Position numbers and translations under genes: made by a program. Under the pieces are notes generated by a model, which was not told where the DNA came from, made no database searches, and saw nothing but the letters and a program-made list of their open reading frames with translations. A stretch of DNA of 8,658 bases from an uncultured Alistipes sp. (lineage in GTDB: Bacteria > Bacteroidota > Bacteroidia > Bacteroidales > Rikenellaceae): NCBI GenBank assembly GCA_905213895.1, contig CAJMKE010000031.1, positions 1-8,658 of the forward strand. The letters are read 5' to 3'. Every line of letters starts with the position of its first letter. Positions within the stretch are counted from its first letter, which is position 1. Shown piece by piece: positions 1-5,122 of this stretch.

Positions 1-14
1 GGTTGGTGTGGGTT

Positions 15-52
15 GGTTTGGTTTGGTTTGGTTTGGTTTGGTTTGGTTTGGT
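15..52. repeat. GGTTT pentanucleotide tandem repeat
   Basis: Seven consecutive perfect copies of GGTTT occupy 15-49, followed by a partial copy; positions 1-14 are a degenerate G/T-rich lead-in (GGTTGG, GTGGG). It is an uninterrupted simple sequence repeat of the kind that can change length by slippage. It lies in no recognisable gene: the open frame through it only encodes a repetitive peptide. The tract may extend to the left of the window. Its GG runs could in principle form a two-tetrad quadruplex, which is inference. Confidence 0.85.
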
Positions 53-58
53 AAACAC

Positions 59-191
59 CCTAATGACCTTAAAGTCCTTAAAGTCCTTAAAGTCTTTAAC
101 GTCGCGTGGCAAACATTGCGTTTGCCGCTTTAATGTCCTTAAAGTCCCTAATGACCCTAATGTCCTTAAAGACTTTAATATTGTTAAGGAA
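59..191. repeat. Degenerate 9-base repeat array 1 with central hairpin
   Basis: Two blocks of a nine-base unit with consensus YTTAAAGTC (variants CCTAATGAC, TTTAACGTC, CTTAAAGAC). Block one has five units at 59-103. Block two has six clear units at 129-182 and a decayed one to 191. Between them, 106-128 form an inverted repeat: GGCAAAC at 108-114 pairs with GTTTGCC at 120-126, extendable by two further pairs. The array ends directly at the 3' end of the minus-strand regulator operon. The same family recurs at 1037-1099 and 1770-1832. Function is not known to me. Confidence 0.85.
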
Positions 192-425
192 TTATTCTTT
201 TTCCGGATAGTTCATCGGAGCGAAGAAATCTCCCAAAGAAATTTTATAGAAATTACAGAATAACGAAATGGTTTCCAGAGAGGGAAATTTTTGAAGATTC
301 TCATAATGAGAGATATGCAGGTGTGTATTTTCTATCAAATACTCCTGCGTATGGTTGTGTAACTCTCTGATTTCTTTCATCCGACGAGCAACCAAATCTC
401 TTAATATGTTATCCCTCCGTTGCAA
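192..425 (-). CDS. Small XRE-type helix-turn-helix protein (second gene of pair)
   Basis: A 77-residue protein that is almost entirely one XRE/Cro-like DNA-binding domain. Residues about 10-65 follow the family pattern: a first helix around ARRMKEIRE, the Q-E-Y-L helix 2 start at the usual position (HTQEYLIE), a recognition-helix region HISHYENLQKFPSLET, and the closing CNFYKISLGDFF typical of the family. No toxin, protease or sensor domain is attached, so it would act as a stand-alone DNA-binding protein or an antitoxin-like partner. Its start lies five bases downstream of the stop of the upstream paralogue (431-718), so both are probably on one transcript. The two proteins are about half identical over roughly 75 residues, pointing to a tandem duplication. 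The gene is clearly more AT-rich than the genes from 1210 onward. The DNA target is unknown. Confidence 0.75.
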   Translation of the reverse strand: MQRRDNILRDLVARRMKEIRELHNHTQEYLIENTHLHISHYENLQKFPSLETISLFCNFYKISLGDFFAPMNYPEKE

Positions 426-430
426 CTATC

Positions 431-718
431 TTATTTTTTCACCGGATACTTTATTCCTGCGAAAAAGTCTTCAAGAGCGATATTATATAATTCGCAGAAT
501 TTGGAAATTGATGTCAAAGTAGGAAATTTCGCTTTGCGTTCATAATCAGATATACCCAATCCAGTTTTGTGCATAACGTACTCTTTCGTATCATTATGCT
601 GCTCCCTTATTTCTTGCAGCCGTCTGGCTATCAATTCTATCAATATAGGGTCTGTGGGTTGCACTTCAATTATTTTTTGACAAAACAAAAAATTATCCAG
701 TATTTTTAGCAACACCAT
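431..718 (-). CDS. Small XRE-type helix-turn-helix protein (first gene of pair)
   Basis: A 95-residue protein with an N-terminal extension of about 22 residues (hydrophobic start MVLLKILDNFLF), then an XRE-like domain at about residues 26-85: IARRLQEIRE, DTKEYVMHKTGL, the ISDYERKAKFPTLTS turn and recognition region, and ISKFCELYNIALEDFF. It aligns without gaps to the downstream paralogue from about residue 21 to the C-terminus, sharing the ends DFFA and YP. The extension could mean the true start is internal, but no later ATG precedes the domain, so the ATG at 718 is kept. No TAnnTTTG element pointing leftward was found in 719-800, so its promoter is unclear. AT-rich composition suggests acquisition by transfer or weak constraint (inference). 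Confidence 0.75.
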   Translation of the reverse strand: MVLLKILDNFLFCQKIIEVQPTDPILIELIARRLQEIREQHNDTKEYVMHKTGLGISDYERKAKFPTLTSISKFCELYNIALEDFFAGIKYPVKK

Positions 719-783
719 ATGATGTTGTAAATTGTTTTTTCTTATATTTGCATCGTGAACCTTAACATATACAGAAATTATGC

Positions 784-791
784 TACCTTTG
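784..791 (+). promoter_or_regulatory. Candidate promoter -7 element for the structured RNA
   Basis: TACCTTTG matches the Bacteroidota -7 consensus TAnnTTTG exactly. Nineteen bases upstream sits TTA (762-764), one mismatch from the -33 TTG. Initiation would be near 797-799, just before the first small hairpin of the RNA. A second match, TATATTTG at 743-750, could start a longer RNA near 757, but its nearest TTG (725-727) is only 15 bases away. Confidence 0.5.
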
Positions 792-797
792 CCATTG

Positions 798-1033
798 AAT
801 AATTCGGCATAGCCGACAAGACATAATATTATAAAGGGTAAACAACTCTTTATACCTCATGTAAACTTGGAGACCTCTTCGGAGGATGTTTAATCAAATG
901 GTATAATGGTTGTCAGTCCCAGTTATGTCCTGCTCTTATTGAGAGCAGGGCTCGACTGGGCGCAGGACAGCATCCATTTGATGGTACTCCAAGACCTACA
1001 TGAGGGGCTGCTAATGCGCCCTTTTTCTTTTTT
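798..1033 (+). ncRNA. Long rod-shaped structured RNA with intrinsic terminator, family unassigned (6S-like shape possible)
   Basis: No protein frame is convincing here, but complementary segments nest into one long structure. Leading hairpins: TCGGC 804-808 with GCCGA 812-816; ATAAAG 831-836 with CTTTAT 848-853. Main rod: CCTCATGTA 855-863 with 997-1005 (9 bp perfect); CTTGGAG 866-872 with 987-993 (7 bp); a small UUCG-loop hairpin CCTC-TTCG-GAGG 874-885 on the 5' side of an asymmetric internal loop; ATCAAATGG 893-901 with 974-982 (9 bp perfect); GTTGTC 909-914 with 966-971; CCCAGTT 918-924 with 954-960; and the apical hairpin CCTGCTCT 929-936 with AGAGCAGG 942-949. An intrinsic terminator follows. 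A single long bulged hairpin with an internal loop resembles 6S RNA, but the loop is lopsided and I recognise no family-specific sequence. I found no tmRNA, RNase P or SRP signature. The 5' end is inferred from the promoter match and could be near 757. Confidence 0.6.
1005..1033 (+). terminator. Intrinsic terminator of the structured RNA
   Basis: GGGC 1005-1008 pairs with GCCC 1018-1021 and GC 1010-1011 with GC 1016-1017 (one bulged T at 1009), with a TAAT loop, followed immediately by TTTTTCTTTTTT. G1005 is shared with the outer stem of the upstream RNA. No gene starts for about 175 bases, which favours simple termination over attenuation. Confidence 0.75.
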
Positions 1034-1036
1034 CTA

Positions 1037-1099
1037 CTTAAAGTCTTTAAAGACCTTAAAGACCCTAATGACCTTAAAGACTTTAACGACCTTAACCCC
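1037..1099. repeat. Degenerate 9-base repeat array 2
   Basis: Seven consecutive nine-base units: CTTAAAGTC, TTTAAAGAC, CTTAAAGAC, CCTAATGAC, CTTAAAGAC, TTTAACGAC and a decayed CTTAACCCC. This is the same family as 59-191 and 1770-1832. It lies directly between the T-tract of the upstream terminator and the next stem element, so it begins where a transcript is expected to end. Confidence 0.85.
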
Positions 1100-1108
1100 A
1101 TTGCAACA

Positions 1109-1180
1109 GCGGCATTCGGTAATCGATAGTGCGGGCTTATAGCCCGTCTTATGGACAACGGAGACGAATGCCGCTTTTTT
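1109..1180 (+). terminator. Branched stem element followed by T6 (terminator, small RNA or leader of the next gene)
   Basis: GCGGCATTCG at 1109-1118 is perfectly complementary to CGAATGCCGC at 1165-1174, followed at once by six T (1175-1180). Inside the enclosed 46 bases is a second perfect hairpin, CGGGCT 1132-1137 with AGCCCG 1141-1146 and a three-base loop, flanked by single-stranded stretches of 13 and 18 bases. A plain terminator would not need an enclosed sub-hairpin and long junction strands, so this could be a small RNA with its own terminator or a transcription-attenuating leader of the gene starting at 1210. I do not recognise a riboswitch class. Confidence 0.55.
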
Positions 1181-1209
1181 CAAGAACCGACCTAATAAAC
1201 CATAAAACT

Positions 1210-1767
1210 ATGATTTTCGACAAGACAGACATTCTCAAACACGACCTGAAACAGTTTCTCGACGACCTGAAACTCGACAGCCATTGGCTATATACACTGA
1301 TGCACAACGCCTCTAAATCTTCGATAGTTATAATCCGTGAGGGCGCGGAGCGTCTTGACTTCGAGGATATGTCGGTTGCGGACTTCGAGCGGCGGTACGA
1401 CGATTTCGACCCAAAAGAGGATGCTTTCGCACTGTGCATGCACCTTTACGACTTCAACGGCAAACCCAAACCGACGGACGATGAAGAAGATGACGACGAG
1501 CCGACGTTGGAGATGCTGTATGTGGAAGACCTCAAAGTCGAGAATATCATCGAAGAGTTCCCGCACATTTTGGCGCATATCTGCCGGCAGGCGATGTCGG
1601 AGGGCAATCCGCTGATTTCGGACGATGCGACAATGGCAAAGTACGGTTTTACGGACGCGGATGCGAAACGAATGGGCAAGCACATCGACGAAACCAACGC
1701 CCGTTTGATGAAGGAGTTTCGGGCGGAATACGAGAGGTTGAAGCGAATTGTAGAAAACGGGGTGTAA
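1210..1767 (+). CDS. Acidic protein of unknown function
   Basis: A 185-residue soluble-looking protein with no signal peptide or membrane segment. I do not recognise its family. Visible features: an N-terminal helical part (residues 1-30, FDKTDILKHDLKQFLDDLK), a short hydrophobic strand at 38-42 (SIVIIRE), an F-D-M-x-V-A-D-F-E-R-R-Y-D-D-F-D segment at 51-67, an acidic run at 90-97 that reads as a linker, a second part at 99-130 (EMLYVEDLKVENIIEEF, HICRQAM), and a long charged amphipathic helix at about 150-182. Codon use and GC resemble the core genes to the right, not the regulators to the left. The ATG at 1210 is preferred because earlier in-frame starts (1129, 1168) lie inside the stem element that ends in T6. 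The gene converges on phoH across a 57-base gap filled with 9-base repeats. Confidence 0.75.
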   Translation: MIFDKTDILKHDLKQFLDDLKLDSHWLYTLMHNASKSSIVIIREGAERLDFEDMSVADFERRYDDFDPKEDAFALCMHLYDFNGKPKPTDDEEDDDEPTLEMLYVEDLKVENIIEEFPHILAHICRQAMSEGNPLISDDATMAKYGFTDADAKRMGKHIDETNARLMKEFRAEYERLKRIVENGV

Positions 1768-1769
1768 TC

Positions 1770-1832
1770 ATTAACGGCATTAGAGTCCTTAAAGTCCCTA
1801 ATGACCTTAAAGACTCTAATGTCGTTAATGTC
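1770..1832. repeat. Degenerate 9-base repeat array 3, overlapping the phoH stop
   Basis: Seven units in register: ATTAACGGC, ATTAGAGTC, CTTAAAGTC, CCTAATGAC, CTTAAAGAC, TCTAATGTC and GTTAATGTC. The array fills the gap between convergent genes and its last unit contains the phoH stop (1825-1827). Read on the minus strand in the phoH frame, a stop codon recurs in every nine-base unit. Confidence 0.85.
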
Positions 1833-2823
1833 TTTCCTCCCTCTCCGCCTCTTTCTCCGTTTCTCTGTCGCGGCGGTCGAAGGCATCGACGATGTGTTTG
1901 ACAAGTTCGTGGCGGACGATGTCGTGCTTGTCGAACTCGACGAAGCCGATGCCATCGATGCCGCGCACCGTTTGCATCGCGCGCACCAGTCCGCTGTCGC
2001 TGCGCCGCGGCAGGTCTACCTGCGTTACGTCGCCCGTAACGATGAACTTCGCGTTGCGTCCCATACGCGTCAGGAACATCTTTATCTGCGACATCGTCGT
2101 GTTCTGCGCCTCGTCGAGAATCACGAATGCGTTGTCGAGCGTCCGCCCGCGCATGTATGCGAGCGGTGCAATCTGGACTGTGCCGTCCTCCATGAACTTT
2201 TGGAGTTTCGCCGCGGGAATCATGTCGTTCAGCGCGTCGTAGAGCGGTTGCAGATAGGGGTCGAGTTTCTCTTTGAGGTCGCCCGGCAGGAATCCGAGTT
2301 TCTCGCCCGCCTCGACCGCCGGACGCGTCAGTATCACGCGCCGCACCTGTTTGTCGCGCAATGCCCTGACGGCAAGAGCGATTGCCGTGTAGGTCTTGCC
2401 CGAACCCGCGGGTCCCGTCGCGAAGATAAGGTCGCTGCGGTCGTAGAGTTCGACCAGTTTGCGCTGGTTTTCGGTGCGCGCCTTGACGACTATTCCGTTG
2501 TTGCCGTAGACTATCGCTTCGCGGTCGCCGCTCTCGGACTGCCTGCGGTCGCTGTCGGTAAGACCTCCGGCGAACGACTGCTCGACAACCTCCTTCGAGA
2601 TATGCCCGTAGCGGTCGAAATAGTCGATAAGACCCTTCATGCGCCGCTCGAACCGCTCGGTTTCGCCCTTCGAACCGAGTACTTTCAGCGAAGAGCCGCG
2701 GACGATGATTTTAAGTTTGGGGTGCAGAGCCTTGATTTGCTCCAAATATACGTTTTTCGCGCCGTAGAGTTCGCGCGTATCCACATTCTCTACCGTTATT
2801 TCCCTGCTTACCGCTTCCGTCAT
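1825..2823 (-). CDS. phoH: PhoH family ATPase
   Basis: A 332-residue protein of the PhoH/PhoL family of P-loop ATPases, cytoplasmic, linked in well-studied relatives to RNA or ribosome metabolism; the exact substrate is not settled. Residues 1-105 form the N-terminal region typical of PhoL-type members, including a small nucleic-acid-binding-like segment (LKIIVRGSSLKVLG, about 37-50). The P-loop domain follows: Walker A GPAGSGKT at 137-144, the family segment LTRPAVEAGEKLGFLPGD at about 165-182, Walker B VILDEAQN at 234-241, and the TGDVTQVDLP motif at 263-272. The C-terminus is a charged tail (ETEKEAEREE). Length is normal and no key residue is missing. It starts five bases after the stop of the barrel gene, so both are probably co-transcribed. 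The stop codon lies within a 9-base repeat array. Confidence 0.95.
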   Translation of the reverse strand: MTEAVSREITVENVDTRELYGAKNVYLEQIKALHPKLKIIVRGSSLKVLGSKGETERFERRMKGLIDYFDRYGHISKEVVEQSFAGGLTDSDRRQSESGDREAIVYGNNGIVVKARTENQRKLVELYDRSDLIFATGPAGSGKTYTAIALAVRALRDKQVRRVILTRPAVEAGEKLGFLPGDLKEKLDPYLQPLYDALNDMIPAAKLQKFMEDGTVQIAPLAYMRGRTLDNAFVILDEAQNTTMSQIKMFLTRMGRNAKFIVTGDVTQVDLPRRSDSGLVRAMQTVRGIDGIGFVEFDKHDIVRHELVKHIVDAFDRRDRETEKEAEREERH

Positions 2824-2828
2824 TGTAG

Positions 2829-3494
2829 TTAGAACAGATAACCTATTTTGAGTTGAACGTTATGGGTCGATGTCTTGATGTCGAATCCTTCGTGCGACGC
2901 ATCGTAGGAGACGAAGTTCGACGATTTGTTGAATCTGCCGTTGTAGCGCAGGTCGATGAGCAGATGCCGCAGCACGCACACGCTTGCCCCCGCCGTGTAG
3001 GAGAAGGTGGGGTAGATGCGACCGAACATCACCTTTTCTCCGCCGTTGTCCCTGTATGTCGGGTTGTCCATCAGCGTGATGACCGGTCCGACATTCAGAC
3101 GCATCACCCAGAACCGCACCGAGAACAGTACCGGCACTTGCAGCGTCTGCGCCTTGATTCGCGAACTGAATTTCTCCGCCGGATTCCGCATCCGCATCGG
3201 CGAGTAGGTGTATATCAGTTCGGGTTGCAACGCGAGCGTCCTGCCGAATTTCAATGCCATGTGGAATCCCGCCGAAACACCCATCTTGGGGTTGATTTGC
3301 AGCGTCGGGAACGCCTGTGTGTCGTAGTTCAGCCACGGATACGATACGCCGGCGACGAATCCCCATTCGGTACTCAACTTCACTCCTCCGCCCTTGCGCT
3401 TTTTGCCGTCGTTGCGGTTTTCGGCTGCGGCGTCGCCTATGCCTGCCGCGAGCATGAGAGCGACGGTAGTTATTATCAACAGTGCCTTTTTCAT
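2829..3494 (-). CDS. Porin-family outer-membrane beta-barrel protein
   Basis: A 221-residue exported protein. Residues 1-24 are a clear signal peptide (MKKALLIITT start, hydrophobic core, AAA before ENRND). A lysine/glycine-rich segment (29-38) is followed by alternating strands typical of small outer-membrane barrels of the OMP_b-brl / PorT-like type: WGFVAGVSYPWL, MGVSAGFHMALKF, LALQPELIYTYS, LQVPVLFSVRFWV, RLNVGPVIT, YTAGASVCVL, LLIDLRYNGRF and a terminal VQLKIGYLF ending in phenylalanine, as expected for insertion of a barrel. An upstream in-frame ATG (3635) would add 47 residues ahead of the signal peptide and across the promoter, so the ATG at 3494 is chosen. It precedes phoH with a five-base gap. 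The transported or bound partner is unknown; a structural role is equally possible. Confidence 0.85.
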   Translation of the reverse strand: MKKALLIITTVALMLAAGIGDAAAENRNDGKKRKGGGVKLSTEWGFVAGVSYPWLNYDTQAFPTLQINPKMGVSAGFHMALKFGRTLALQPELIYTYSPMRMRNPAEKFSSRIKAQTLQVPVLFSVRFWVMRLNVGPVITLMDNPTYRDNGGEKVMFGRIYPTFSYTAGASVCVLRHLLIDLRYNGRFNKSSNFVSYDASHEGFDIKTSTHNVQLKIGYLF

Positions 3495-3547
3495 AAAATT
3501 CGCTTTTTGCCGCCCGCATCCGGTTGCGGACGGTGCATATAACCCTC

Positions 3548-3555
3548 CAAAAATA
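3548..3555 (-). promoter_or_regulatory. Candidate promoter for the barrel gene and phoH
   Basis: On the minus strand this reads TATTTTTG, an exact TAnnTTTG match, predicting initiation near 3541 and a leader of about 47 bases. I see no clear TTG at -33 spacing, so the -7 match is the only support. Confidence 0.45.
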
Positions 3556-3617
3556 GTGAAATTTTTGAAAATCCGCCGGCTTGCGGCTCTAAATTTTTTT
3601 GTCTGCGAATTTAGGAT

Positions 3618-3625
3618 TATCTTTG
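3618..3625 (+). promoter_or_regulatory. Candidate promoter for der
   Basis: TATCTTTG is an exact match to the Bacteroidota -7 element. A T-run ending in TTTG (to 3601) lies upstream with 16 bases between, slightly shorter than the usual 19 or so. Initiation near 3632 would give a leader of about 18 bases before the der ATG. It points away from the barrel-gene promoter about 65 bases to its left. Confidence 0.6.
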
Positions 3626-3649
3626 CGTCGCACAAATTTTGGGATAATT

Positions 3650-4954
3650 ATGAGTCTTGTTGCAATAGTAGGTCGCCCGAACGTGGGCAAAAGTACGCTC
3701 TTCAACCGTCTGGTCGGACAGCGGCAGGCGATTGTCGATGCCGCGGCGGGTACGACGCGCGATCGCCATTACGGAAAGACGGACTGGAACGGTCGCGAAT
3801 TTTCCGTCATCGACACCGGCGGTTACGCCGTGAACAGCGACGACATCTTCGAGGACGAAATCCGCAAGCAGGTGCTGCTGGCTATCGAGGAGGCGGACGT
3901 GATTCTGTTCCTCGTCGAAGTTACCACGGGCATCACCGACCTCGACATGATGATGGCTGAGATTCTGCGCCGCGCGAAGAAACGCACCATACTCGTCTGC
4001 AACAAGGTGGACAATTACGACCTCATCTACTCGTCGCACGAGTTCTACTCGCTCGGTCTGGGCGACCCGATGTGCATCAGTTCGATGTCGGGCAGCGGAA
4101 CGGGCGATTTGATGGACGAGATACTGCGTCATCTGCCGGAGGACTGCGAGGCGGAACACGAGGAGGACTTGCCGCGCATAACCATCGTCGGTCGTCCGAA
4201 CGTCGGCAAGTCGTCGATGACCAACGCCCTGCTCGGCGAGGAGCGCAACATCGTTACCGACATCGCCGGCACGACTCGCGATTCGATTCATACGCGCTAC
4301 AACAAGTACGGCATGGATTTCTATCTGGTCGATACCGCGGGTATGCGCAAGAAAGGCAAGACGATGGAGGATTTGGAGTTCTATTCGGTGATGCGTTCGA
4401 TTCGCGCCATCGAGGCTTCGGATGTCTGCATCCTGATGCTCGATGCGCAGCAGGGGCTCGAATCGCAGGACCTGAATATCCACAATCTGATTGTCCGCAA
4501 CCGTAAGGGTTGCGTTATCGTGGTGAACAAGTGGGATTTGGTCGATAAGGTTAACAACACGATGAAGGAGTGGCGCGAGTTCCTCGAAAAGCGGCTCTCG
4601 CCGTTCAACGACATTCCGATTATCTTCACCTCGGTACTCAACAAACAGCGTATATTGGAGGTTTTGCAGACGGCTATCCGCGTATGCAAGTCGCGCAGTC
4701 GCCGCATCCCGACATCGGAGTTCAACGATTTCATATTGCCGATAATCGAGGAGACGCCGCCGCCGTCGACGAAGGGCAAGTATATCCGCATCAAGTACGC
4801 GATGCAGTTGCCGACGCCGACGCCGCAGTTCGTCTTTTTCTGCAACCTGCCGCAGTATATCCGCGAGAACTACCGCCGCTTCCTCGAAAACGCGATTCGC
4901 GAACACTGGGATTTTTCGGGCGTCCCGATGCAGATTTATTTCCGCCAGAAATAG
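3650..4954 (+). CDS. der: Ribosome biogenesis GTPase Der (EngA)
   Basis: A 434-residue double GTPase needed for maturation of the 50S ribosomal subunit. First G domain: P-loop GRPNVGKS at 8-15, switch region GTTRDRHYG at 34-42, DTGG at 55-58, NKVD at 118-121. Second G domain: GRPNVGKS at 181-188, GTTRDS at 207-212, DTAG at 228-231, NKWD at 293-296. A C-terminal KH-like domain (about 351-434) carries the usual RRIPTSEFN start and a GVPMQIYFRQK end. All nucleotide-binding motifs are intact and length is normal. The ATG at 3650 places the P-loop at the usual distance from the N-terminus; an upstream in-frame start at 3599 would add 17 residues across the promoter and is rejected. It is probably transcribed alone, since a separate promoter precedes the next gene. 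Confidence 0.98.
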   Translation: MSLVAIVGRPNVGKSTLFNRLVGQRQAIVDAAAGTTRDRHYGKTDWNGREFSVIDTGGYAVNSDDIFEDEIRKQVLLAIEEADVILFLVEVTTGITDLDMMMAEILRRAKKRTILVCNKVDNYDLIYSSHEFYSLGLGDPMCISSMSGSGTGDLMDEILRHLPEDCEAEHEEDLPRITIVGRPNVGKSSMTNALLGEERNIVTDIAGTTRDSIHTRYNKYGMDFYLVDTAGMRKKGKTMEDLEFYSVMRSIRAIEASDVCILMLDAQQGLESQDLNIHNLIVRNRKGCVIVVNKWDLVDKVNNTMKEWREFLEKRLSPFNDIPIIFTSVLNKQRILEVLQTAIRVCKSRSRRIPTSEFNDFILPIIEETPPPSTKGKYIRIKYAMQLPTPTPQFVFFCNLPQYIRENYRRFLENAIREHWDFSGVPMQIYFRQK

Positions 4955-4970
4955 CGTCCGGTAGACGGGT

Positions 4971-4978
4971 TATCTTTG
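4971..4978 (+). promoter_or_regulatory. Candidate promoter -7 element downstream of der
   Basis: TATCTTTG, an exact TAnnTTTG match, lies 17 bases after the der stop. Initiation near 4985 would coincide with the first unit of the ATAGGT repeat. No clear TTG at -33 spacing was found, so a chance match is possible. Confidence 0.35.
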
Positions 4979-4984
4979 CAGAAC

Positions 4985-5051
4985 ATAGGTACTATAAGCA
5001 GAATAGGTAAAATAGACTTATTTTACCTATAATACCTATTCTACCTATATT
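4985..5051. repeat. Inverted arrays of a second 9-base repeat (ATAGGTnnn / ACCTATnnT)
   Basis: Left arm, units at nine-base spacing: ATAGGTACT (4985), ATAAGCAGA (4994, decayed), ATAGGTAAA (5003), ATAGACTTA (5012). Right arm: ACCTATAAT (5025), ACCTATTCT (5034), ACCTATATT (5043). The arms can pair in several registers: a perfect 12-bp stem, 5003-5014 with 5019-5030 over a four-base loop, or a 10-bp stem, 5000-5009 with 5033-5042. A T5 run follows at 5055-5059 but is separated from either stem, so it is not a classical terminator. Confidence 0.75.
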
Positions 5052-5064
5052 GCCTTTTTGTTTA

Positions 5065-5094
5065 TTGCCGATTCGCAAATTTTTCATAACTTTG
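5065..5094 (+). promoter_or_regulatory. Consensus Bacteroidota promoter for the 5123-8658 operon
   Basis: TTG at 5065-5067, exactly 19 bases, then TAACTTTG at 5087-5094. Both elements and their spacing match the Bacteroidota housekeeping consensus. Initiation is expected near 5101, about 20 bases before the first start codon. It is the best promoter in the window. Confidence 0.75.
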
Positions 5095-5122
5095 AAAATT
5101 GAATGTATAAATTGCGAAATCT

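Noticed and set aside
1..52. Telomere-like end or replication origin
   Set aside because: A short G/T-rich tract alone is not evidence of a linear end; there is no DnaA-box cluster or further supporting structure.
59..182. CRISPR array or group of phage integration sites
   Set aside because: Units are nine bases and contiguous with no spacers, and there are no cas genes or integrase nearby.
3..263. Open frame through the GGTTT and 9-base repeats (86 codons)
   Set aside because: Its peptide is a direct readout of the repeats (repeating GLVWF, then SLK) and it runs antisense into the regulator gene. Nine-base units leave two frames open per strand, so repetitive frames are expected.
855..1005. 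Retron msr-msd RNA (outer inverted repeat, short hairpin, long hairpin)
   Set aside because: The outline is suggestive, but no reverse transcriptase lies within the window; the next gene is an unrelated acidic protein. A retron call needs that enzyme adjacent.
757..1033. tmRNA, RNase P RNA or SRP RNA
   Set aside because: No tRNA-like ends with CCA or tag frame, no RNase P core motifs in order (the ACAGAAA at 771 is isolated), and no GGAA-loop SRP helix.
906..1158. Short open frames on both strands over the structured RNA and array 2
   Set aside because: They cross a terminator and a repeat array, have repeat-derived sequence, and lack any recognisable domain or start context.
1801..2832. 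Long plus-strand frame opposite phoH (343 codons)
   Set aside because: It is a shadow of a gene with all PhoH motifs; its start lies in the repeat array and its sequence is arginine-rich antisense readout.
4985..5060. Classical intrinsic terminator of der
   Set aside because: The strongest stem ends at 5030, while the T-run begins at 5055; the intervening 24 bases are further repeat units, so the geometry is wrong.
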